Part shown: positions 43,674-51,400 of the stretch, piece after piece
Layout of the letters: each line of letters begins with the position of its first letter
Position numbering within the stretch: the first letter of the stretch is position 1
The notes under the pieces: generated by a model
Database searches by the model: none
The model's input: the letters and a program-made list of their open reading frames with translations, nothing else
What the model was told of the DNA's origin: nothing
Assembly (NCBI GenBank): GCA_910577785.1
Contig: CAJTNT010000011.1
Coordinates: 21,404 to 85,403, forward strand
DNA: 64,000 bases
Reading direction: 5' to 3'
Origin: an uncultured Lachnospiraceae bacterium
GTDB taxonomy: Bacteria > Bacillota > Clostridia > Lachnospirales > Lachnospiraceae
Program-made: the position numbers and the translations under genes

Positions 43674-43799
43674 TCATGCCCAGAGCCAATGTAATGCGCT
43701 GTGAGTATGCACCAGCTACACCCCCGCGAAGAACTCCCTGGAGGCTGCCCCGCTTGCTTTGGCACACCGGCTCCAGGGGCCGTCTTCGGAAATCTGCAT

Positions 43800-44588
43800 C
43801 TAATCCTCCCGCTTGCGCACCAGCACAATCTTCGTAATCCCGTTGCTGGAGTCGTCCTTCCTCATCTGCAGTTCTGGAAACGATTCTATCAGCTTGCCAA
43901 ACTTATGGTACCCATAATTCCGGCAGTCAAAATCTGAATACAGCTTCTGGATCATATTCCCCAGTTCTGACAGATACATCCATCCGTCCTCATCAGAATT
44001 TTCATCCAAAAGCGAAATCACGGTCGCCTTGATTTCCTTGAGGTTTGTAATCGGCTCTGCATCTTTCGACAACACCCGCTCTGGCTCGATCGTGCGGATC
44101 CCCATCCGCCTCCCCCGTTCCGGCGCGTTGGCCTTTGGCTCCTGGTGGTTGTTCTTATACAGCACGTCCAAGGTTTTAAATTTCTCACAGGCACGCACGA
44201 AGGGCGTCGGCGTCTTGCTCTCCCCCATCCCAATCACCCGCTTGCCAGATTCCCGCAGCCGGGTGGCCAGCCTGGTAAAATCGCTGTCCGAAGATACAAT
44301 AATAAAACCGTCCACGTTGTCTGTATATAAAATATCCATTGCATCAATGATCATCGCCGAATCCGATGAGTTCTTCCCTACGGTATAGCTGTACTGCTGG
44401 ATAGGAATCAGGGAATTCTCCAGCAGGGAATCCCGCCAGGAATTCCTGGAGCTTAATGTCCAATCCCCATAAATCCTGCGTATCGTGATGTTCCCCAGGC
44501 TCTGCGCCTCTTTGGTGACGATTCCGATGTACTTGGAAGATACGTTCTCTGCATCAATCAGCAATGCATATTTTTTTTCATCACTCAT
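43800..44588 (-). CDS. NYN-domain RNase with OST-HTH (LOTUS) domain
   Basis: The 262-residue protein has an N-terminal NYN/PIN-like domain (YALLIDAENVSSKYIGIV, KNSSDSAMIIDAMDILYT, DGFIIVSSDSDFTRLATRLRESGKRVIGMG) with the expected aspartates. A C-terminal OST-HTH/LOTUS domain follows at about 175-260 (LKEIKATVISLLDENSDEDGWMYLSELGNMI...YGYHKFGKLIESFPELQMR). Such proteins are predicted metal-dependent RNases guided to RNA by the LOTUS domain. Their bacterial role is not established. It is transcribed alone and divergently from ktrB. Confidence 0.9.
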   Translation of the reverse strand: MSDEKKYALLIDAENVSSKYIGIVTKEAQSLGNITIRRIYGDWTLSSRNSWRDSLLENSLIPIQQYSYTVGKNSSDSAMIIDAMDILYTDNVDGFIIVSSDSDFTRLATRLRESGKRVIGMGESKTPTPFVRACEKFKTLDVLYKNNHQEPKANAPERGRRMGIRTIEPERVLSKDAEPITNLKEIKATVISLLDENSDEDGWMYLSELGNMIQKLYSDFDCRNYGYHKFGKLIESFPELQMRKDDSSNGITKIVLVRKRED

Positions 44589-44683
44589 CTCAATCTCCTT
44601 TTTTTCTCATTTTTTTCCTGCCGCTACCATTATAATACTTTCTGGAGCCAGACACAACCCAAAACATGAATCTATCCTCCATC

Positions 44684-44712
44684 TTTACATAATTGGAAAT
44701 TTTATGTATAAT
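44684..44712 (+). promoter_or_regulatory. Promoter of ktrB-ktrA
   Basis: TTTACA (44684-44689) and TATAAT (44707-44712) are 17 bases apart, placing the transcription start about 60 bp before the likely ktrB start. Confidence 0.75.
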
Positions 44713-44780
44713 AGGTTTCTGGGCAAGGCAGGAAATTCCTTATCATTCACCCTGCCTGCCAGAAAGGGATGCATGCTACT

Positions 44781-46115
44781 ATGAAACACAGATTAAGCAG
44801 GGTACAGACGATTGCCCTGGGCTTTTTTATCATTATTGCATTAGGAACGGTACTTCTGATGCTGCCAATTTCTTCCAGAAGCGGTGAAAGCGCAGGTTTT
44901 TTGAATGCGCTGTTCACTTCGACCAGCAGCACTTGCGTGACGGGGCTTGTGCTCCTGGATACTTACAACAGCTGGAGCCTGTTCGGGCAAGTGGTCATCC
45001 TGGCCTTAATCCAAATTGGCGGGCTGGGCTTTATCACCATCAGCGTTTTCCTGGCCATCTTCCTCAAGAGGAAAATCGGCCTCAAGGAGCGTAATTTAAT
45101 CCAGGAAAGCGTCAATACCCTTCAGCTGGCGGGCACAGTACGGCTCGTGCAAAAAATTGTCATTTACACCGCCTGGATCGAAGGCGTTGGCGCCCTGCTG
45201 CTGATGCTGCGCTTTATCCCGCAGTTTGGCTGGCTGAAGGGAATCTGGTATGGGATTTTCCATTCCATCTCGGCTTTCTGCAATGCGGGCTTCGACCTGA
45301 TGGGGCAGTTTGGGGCTTATTCCTCCCTGACGGCGTATTATGACGATATCCTGGTCAATCTGGTCATCATGGCCTTGATTATCCTGGGCGGGATTGGCTT
45401 CATTGTCTGGGACGACATCTCCACCCACAAGTGGCAGGTCAGAAAATACCTGCTCCACACCAAAATTGTGCTCACGATGACTCTTCTGCTGATTGCCGCA
45501 GGAAGCCTTTGTTTCTTCCTGTTTGAACGCGGAAACCTCCTGGCAGGGATGGATACAAAAGGGCAGATCCTCTCTTCCCTCTTTGGCGCCGTCACCCCCA
45601 GGACAGCCGGCTTCAATACAACGGACACTGGAATGTATACCGAAGCCACCCGGCTGCTGACCGTCATCCTGATGTTTATCGGAGGCAGCCCTGGCTCCAC
45701 GGCCGGGGGCATCAAGACCACCACAATGATGGTGATCCTGCTGTATATCTGGTCAAACCTACGGAACAAAAGCGGGCTCAATATCTTTGGCCGCCGCCTG
45801 GATGAAGATTGCATCAAAAAAGCCAGCACGGTCTTCTTTATCAACCTGCTGCTGGCAGCGGTCTGCGGGCTGGCCATGTGTGGGCTGGAAATGGAGCTTC
45901 CCCTGTCAGATATCTTTATGGAAGTGTTCTCCGCCATTGGCACGGTAGGGATTTCCACCGGCATTACAAGGGATCTTTCGCTCGCTTCCAAGTACCTCCT
46001 GATTCTCCTGATGTACAGCGGAAGAATCGGCAGCATGTCCTTTGCCCTTTCCTTTACCGAAAGGACCAGGACTTCCCCCGTACAGCTGCCCACAGAGAAA
46101 ATTACAATTGGCTAA
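44781..46115 (+). CDS. ktrB: Potassium uptake protein, TrkH/KtrB family
   Basis: The membrane protein of about 444 residues has four pore-loop repeats: TSTSSTCVTGLVLLDT, HSISAFCNAGFDL, TPRTAGFNTTD with GGSPGSTAGGIKTTT, and SAIGTVGISTGI. It moves K+ (with Na+) into the cell together with a KtrA ring. The ATG at 44769 is directly beside AAAGGG, whereas the ATG at 44781 (MKHRLSRVQT) is 12 bases away, so the exact start is unsure. It is followed 32 bp later by the regulatory subunit. Confidence 0.93.
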   Translation: MKHRLSRVQTIALGFFIIIALGTVLLMLPISSRSGESAGFLNALFTSTSSTCVTGLVLLDTYNSWSLFGQVVILALIQIGGLGFITISVFLAIFLKRKIGLKERNLIQESVNTLQLAGTVRLVQKIVIYTAWIEGVGALLLMLRFIPQFGWLKGIWYGIFHSISAFCNAGFDLMGQFGAYSSLTAYYDDILVNLVIMALIILGGIGFIVWDDISTHKWQVRKYLLHTKIVLTMTLLLIAAGSLCFFLFERGNLLAGMDTKGQILSSLFGAVTPRTAGFNTTDTGMYTEATRLLTVILMFIGGSPGSTAGGIKTTTMMVILLYIWSNLRNKSGLNIFGRRLDEDCIKKASTVFFINLLLAAVCGLAMCGLEMELPLSDIFMEVFSAIGTVGISTGITRDLSLASKYLLILLMYSGRIGSMSFALSFTERTRTSPVQLPTEKITIG

Positions 46116-46147
46116 CTTACATCAAACAGAAAGGAACAGATCGTATT

Positions 46148-46795
46148 ATGAAATCAATCCTCGTAATTGGCATTGGGCGCTTTGGAAGGCACCTATGCAT
46201 GGATTTGGCGGAAAATGGCAACGATGTCATGGCCGTGGACCTGTTGGAGGAAAACCTGGAGGACATCCTCCCTATTGTCACTAGCGCGAAAATCGCAGAC
46301 TGCACCAAGAAAGACGTGCTGCAGAGCTTCGGCATCAATAACTTCGACATCTGTTTTGTCTGCATTGGCACCAATTTCCAGAACAGCCTGGAAATCACCA
46401 GCCTGCTCAAAGACCTTGGCGCCCCTTATGTCATCAGCAAGGCTACGCGGGACATCCAGTCCAAATTCCTGCTGAAAAACGGGGCAGACGAGGTGGTCTA
46501 TCCAGACCGGGACATTGCGAAACGGATTGCCATCAAAGTAAGCGCCAACCATGTATATGACTATATGGAAATGGGGGATTATTCTATATATGAGATACAG
46601 CCCCTGGAGGAATGGATTGGGAAGTCAATTAAGGAAATGAATTTCCGGGTGAAATACAATGCCAATATCCTCGGCTTTAAACGCGACGGCGTAACAAGCC
46701 TGCTGCCGGACGCCAACCATATTTTCCATCGGGACGAGCATCTGATGGTGATTGGAAAACGGGCAGATATTGACCGGATTCTGAAAAAGCTATAG
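46148..46795 (+). CDS. ktrA: Potassium uptake regulatory subunit, TrkA/KtrA family
   Basis: The 215-residue protein has an RCK_N Rossmann domain (ILVIGIGRFGRHLCMDL, nucleotide-binding GxGxxG) and an RCK_C domain near 140-215 (YSIYEIQPLEEWIGKSIKEMNF). I start at the ATG at 46148, with AAAGGAAC upstream. An open frame extending back to 45809 lies in another frame of ktrB and is not real. Nucleotide or c-di-AMP control is a general property of the family and is not visible here. Confidence 0.94.
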   Translation: MKSILVIGIGRFGRHLCMDLAENGNDVMAVDLLEENLEDILPIVTSAKIADCTKKDVLQSFGINNFDICFVCIGTNFQNSLEITSLLKDLGAPYVISKATRDIQSKFLLKNGADEVVYPDRDIAKRIAIKVSANHVYDYMEMGDYSIYEIQPLEEWIGKSIKEMNFRVKYNANILGFKRDGVTSLLPDANHIFHRDEHLMVIGKRADIDRILKKL

Positions 46796-47002
46796 GAATG
46801 ATGGGCAAGTATCGAAAGAGCCCGCCGAAACAAATGTAATAAGGCGCATATTATATTACTAAACCAGTAAATACACAAAGGATAAAACGCACTGGAACAT
46901 AAAATATAAAATACGCAACGACATGGATGATAAAACGCACAAGAATATATTACTCCGGCGGTTAAATAGATAGAAATAGATAGAAAAAATGGAAAGAAGG
47001 GT
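46796..47002. other. AT-rich spacer with short repeats
   Basis: No gene is seen. GATAAAACGCAC occurs twice (near 46887 and 46929) with a partial third copy (AAAATACGCAAC), and AGATAGAA occurs twice just before the PAP2 gene. These are imperfect direct repeats of unknown role. Confidence 0.5.
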
Positions 47003-47008
47003 ATGGCC

Positions 47009-47530
47009 ATGCTACCATACATAATAGAAATTGATGGCAGGATCCTTTTGTGGATCCAGGATTTCCTCCGCTTTGACTGGCTGAATCCTATCGTGCTTTC
47101 AATTACCAAACTGGGAGACGCTGGCACGGTATGGATTGTGCTGACAGCCCTGCTCCTGCTCTGGAAAAAATATCGGAAAACAGGGGGGGCCATGGCTACG
47201 GCGCTGCTGCTGGGGTACCTAGCAACCAACCTCCTGCTCAAAAATCTGGTTATGCGCCCCAGGCCTTTTGATGCCATTCCACAGCTGGAGGCGCTGGTGC
47301 ATGCCGGTGGATGGTCCTTTCCTTCGGGGCACTCGACGAGCTCTATGGCGGCCAGTATTGTAATGTTCCGCCAATTGCCACGGAGGGTTGGGATCCCGGC
47401 GCTGGCTCTTGGGATTTTGATTTGCCTGTCCAGGCTGTATGTGGGCGTCCATTATCCTACGGACGTACTCTGCGGGGCGTTGATTGGGATTGTGGCGGGG
47501 CTGTGTGCAATTCAGCTCCAGAGAAAGTGA
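47009..47530 (+). CDS. PAP2-family phosphatase
   Basis: The membrane phosphatase of about 173 residues has all three PAP2 motifs: KNLVMRPRP, PSGHSTSS and SRLYVGVHYPTD. Several hydrophobic spans surround them. It probably acts on undecaprenyl or phosphatidyl phosphates outside the membrane. AGAAGG is 8 bases before the ATG at 47009 but only about 2 before the ATG at 47003, so I prefer 47009. It stands alone. Confidence 0.92.
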   Translation: MLPYIIEIDGRILLWIQDFLRFDWLNPIVLSITKLGDAGTVWIVLTALLLLWKKYRKTGGAMATALLLGYLATNLLLKNLVMRPRPFDAIPQLEALVHAGGWSFPSGHSTSSMAASIVMFRQLPRRVGIPALALGILICLSRLYVGVHYPTDVLCGALIGIVAGLCAIQLQRK

Positions 47531-47666
47531 CGGGAGGCCGGCTCGAATGGGGGACTCCTTGGCAAACGACAAACGCAGCTTAAAACGGGACGCCCCCTCG
47601 GCAGATGGGGCAACGTTTTGGCGTTTTACAATGATAGAATAACAAAAAAGAAAGAGGGGATCTGCT

Positions 47667-48323
47667 ATGCCTCAGGGTAATCCAAAACCCGGTGAACGAT
47701 ATATGCATTTTAAAAAGAAACTTTATCAAGTTATAACCATAGCGGAACATTCTGAAACGCAGGAACCGCTGGTTATCTACCAGGCGCTCTATGGGAACTT
47801 CAAGGTCTATGCCAGGCCGCTTGCCATGTTCCTAAGTCCTGTAGATACAGAAAAATATCCAGATGCCGGGCAACTGTACCGCTTTCAGATTGTAACAGAC
47901 GATGAAACCATTCCGGAAGGGTTACCGACAGCTGCCACTGGCAGCCCTATCAATGGCTCCCAAACAGCCCTTCCTGCTGAAACTCCTGCAGATGAAAACG
48001 CTCTGCCAGATACAGAGCTTCGAAAAAACAATCCTGGTTTGCCCCATTCTTCTGCTGCACCTGCAGCTGAAACTTCCGCTGACAGTGATAATGCAGAGCT
48101 TTCCCCAGAGGACAAACTCATGGCATTTTTCGATGCAGAGACCATGGATGAAAAATACAAGCTGCTTCTGGATATGCGGAATGACGTTACAGACCGCATG
48201 ATTAACAATATGGCCGTCGTGCTGGATGTCGTCATTGAAGAAGGCCCTCTGGATCAGCGCTATGAGGAACTCAAGACCTGTGTCCGTACCTTCCGAAGAT
48301 ACGAGACCAGCCGCTTACGTTAG
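47667..48323 (+). CDS. DUF1653 protein with C-terminal helical extension
   Basis: The 218-residue protein starts with a DUF1653 domain (PKPGERYMHFKKKLYQVITIAEHSETQEPLVIYQALYGNFKVYARPLAMF). A low-complexity Pro/Ala/Thr linker occupies about 85-145, and a helical C-terminal domain follows (SPEDKLMAFFDAETMDEKYKLLLDMRNDVTDRMINNMAVVLDV). The function of DUF1653 is unknown. AGAGGGG lies about 7 bases before the ATG. It is monocistronic with its own terminator. Confidence 0.85.
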   Translation: MPQGNPKPGERYMHFKKKLYQVITIAEHSETQEPLVIYQALYGNFKVYARPLAMFLSPVDTEKYPDAGQLYRFQIVTDDETIPEGLPTAATGSPINGSQTALPAETPADENALPDTELRKNNPGLPHSSAAPAAETSADSDNAELSPEDKLMAFFDAETMDEKYKLLLDMRNDVTDRMINNMAVVLDVVIEEGPLDQRYEELKTCVRTFRRYETSRLR

Positions 48324-48340
48324 GAATACAAATTTAAACA

Positions 48341-48374
48341 GGGCTGCCACATTTTGCATGTAGCAGCCCCTTTC
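48341..48374 (+). terminator. Terminator of the DUF1653 gene
   Basis: GGGCTGC and GCAGCCC form a stem around a loop that can itself pair (ACAT/ATGT), followed by CTTTCATTTCTTGTT, just downstream of the stop codon. Confidence 0.75.
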
Positions 48375-48453
48375 ATTTCTTGTTCCATCATCTTCTCTTT
48401 TGTACTTATGCCTTGTTTCCTTGCTTTTTCTTCCGTATCCTATCCTCTGCATC

Positions 48454-51400
48454 CTACTTCTTAATCTGCACTTTCACCTTCGTGCTATAAGCGCCATACA
48501 CTTTCTTGCCATTAATGTTCGTATAAGCCCTTACTTTCACATAATAGGTCTTGTTCTTCTTCAATCCGCTCAGGGTCAGGCTGTTCTTCTTCACATCCTT
48601 ACTCTTCGCAGACTTAAAGCTGCTGTTCGCTGCATATGTCACCTGATATCCTTTGGCGCCTGTGGCCTTGGCAAACTTCACGGCAGCCTTGCGCCCGGTT
48701 TTGTTCGTAAGCTTTACGCTCTTTACCTTAGCGGGCACAATATTGAATTTCACTGTCTTGCTGCCAATATATCCCTCGATACCGCGGATGGTAACGCTTC
48801 CCTGCCCTACCTTGGTATTGTTGCTGTACTTCACGGTAAAGTCAATCGTCTCTATGAGGATCCTGCCATTCAGCGTCACGGTTACTTCCGGTTTCCTGGC
48901 CTTGCCATTATAGATGGCCTTGGCTACCTTAACCTTAGCATCGGCTACGGACGGAAGGCTCTTCCACCTTGCTGTAATTGTGATATCAGCTGTAATCGGG
49001 GTACTGAAATTATATTTCTTGTCTCCGCAGTACCATCCTGCGAACGTATATCCTTCCCTGGACGGCTCTTGCGGCTCTGACAGCAGCTGGCCGCCTACAA
49101 TCTGCTCCGTAATGGCTTCCTCGCCGTTTGCCGTGTCAATGATTACGTTATAGGCTGCAATCTTAAGGCCAATCAAGGCTTCCCTCAATGCTGCCGCTTT
49201 CTCATTTACAGTATCCTGCGGGGCGTCAAGCTCTGCCTGTACAGCCTTTGCCTCTGTTAAAGCTGCCTCCAATGCCGCCACGCTTTCCTTGGTGTAATCT
49301 GACTTATCCATCTCTTCTGCTTCTGCAATATAGCGGTTCAGCGCCAGCTTATCCGCACGGGCCAGCAAGGCTGTAAACTTGTCGTTTAAGCTTTGCAGTG
49401 CGGAGGATACTTCTGCGTCTGTCGCGTTCTCCTTGGCTGCAACTGCCTGGGCTGCCAAAAGAGCCTCTTTCAGGCTGGCCCATGTGGCAGAGGTATAATT
49501 CGCCTCCTCGCCGCTGCCGTCTGCCGTAAATACCTGGAGTTCTGCAATGCGCGCATTCAGATCGGTCTTGTCTGCCAGCTTCACTAAAGCATCCCTTGCT
49601 TCCCCAAGGCTGCTTATCGCTGCGTCTACCTCTGACTGCGGCGTCTCGTTGGTAACGGCTTTTGCTTTGACAAGTTCCTGGCTGAAAGCTGCCCAGCTTG
49701 CTGCCGTATAATTTTCTGCGGAAAGATTTTCCAGGGCAGCAATCATATCTGTCAGCCTGCTGATGTCGGACCGTTTTACGAGGGCACTCTTGGCCTCGTT
49801 CAGTTCCTGGAGGGCTGTATTTACATCTGCCTGGGTCGCGGAGCCATTGGCTGCCGTTGTGTTGGCACTGTCCAGCTTGCCGCGGAAGCCTGCCCATGTC
49901 GTGCTGGTATAATCTGCCTGGGTAAGCGCGCCGGCCTCTGCAATGGCTGCCTTCAATGCGGAAATATTGACCAAGTCATTCTTGGCTTTCTGCAGCTCTG
50001 CCTTGGCGTTTGTTACGTCTGCCTTAACCTCACTGCCTGCTGCCGTATTTGCATCTGTGACAGCTTTCTGTACGGCTGCCCAGCTGCTGCTGGTATAATC
50101 ATCGGACGCCATCTGCTGTATGGCTGCAATCTCTGCATAGAGGCTGTTCAGCTCACTGGCGGTTGCACGTGCTACTAATGCATCCCTTGCACTCGAGAGG
50201 CCATTTTTCGCTGTTTCCAGCGCATCTGCCGTGCTGTCGCCGTCTGCCAACGCTGCTTGGGCGGCTGCCAATGCCTGCTGGAGAGCCTTCCAGCTTGCGC
50301 TTGTGTAATCTGCGGAATCTAAGGCTTCAACATCAGCGACAAGGGCTTTCAATGCGCTTGCATCCGGCCTCAGAACCAACTGGGCAATTGCATCCTGCAG
50401 GTTCTTTTCTGCAACCTGAAACTCTGCTTTCGTGCTGGCGGGATTCACGTTTACCTTATTTGCTTCACGGACTGCCGCATCCAGCGCTTCCTTGCTGTCT
50501 GTTGTGTAAATGTCCTTGGCTAATTCCTCGTATGCTTCCTGGATCTTATCGTCCAGGCTGGTCCGCTTGTAGAGAGCCTTCTGTGCCGTGTCAAGCCTTG
50601 TGATGGCTTCTGCAATCACTGCCTTGTCTATTTCTACCGTGGTATCGCTCTGAGCCTTTTCCAAAAGTTCCTGGGCGTCTTTCAGGGCTTTCTTAAACTC
50701 TGCCTGCCCGTCTGCAAAATACTGTGTCAGGACGTGGCTTACCTTCTGTGCCTTTATTACGGCATTTTTCAGAGCCGCGATGCCGGAGCCTGCCAGAACA
50801 GTAACTTTAAATTCCTTCTTCTCGCTGCAGATTGAATCTTCTGCCCCTGCAGAAGTATCCATCAGGGCAGCGGTTGCCGTTAAGGTAATCTCCTGGTCGC
50901 TATCAAGGCGATTTACCAGGCCGTCCCCGTCTATCACATCCAAATCGCTGCTTTCCCATGTGACGCGGATCTCTACGCCGTCTGCTGCGATCGTATTAGG
51001 AAGCGTAAGGTCTGAAGTCACGCTGGCCGCGCTGTCGCCTTCTGCATAGCCAATCTCCAGGCCCTTGACTGCATTTGCCAGGCTGCCCTTAAATCCGCTG
51101 TCACAGATATCCTTTACCTCACCTGCGCTTAATACGGTATCATATACCTTCAAGTCGTCAAATGCGCCGGCATAGTCTGAATCCGGCCAGTCGCAAGCCC
51201 CCAGATAATTCAGGCGCCCTGCCAGGTCAGATGCCTTCACAGTAATGTTATCTTTATAATCTATTAGCCTGCTGTTTTTGTACAGCCATGCCTCGCCTGT
51301 AGAGCCCTTTGTTACAATCGCAATATGCTCCCACTTATCGGCCGTCGTCTGAGAATCGCCTTTTTTGCCCAAGGTAGAAGATGTATCTGCCTTGGTATTG

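Noticed and set aside
45809..46147. N-terminal extension of KtrA into ktrB
   Set aside because: The extra residues lie in another frame of ktrB and do not look like protein. The RCK domain starts at the ATG at 46148, which has its own ribosome site.
48454..48520. Sortase signal in the giant surface protein
   Set aside because: The C-terminus ends in a Fn3-like strand and KVKVQIKK; there is no LPXTG-like motif, hydrophobic span or SLH domain.
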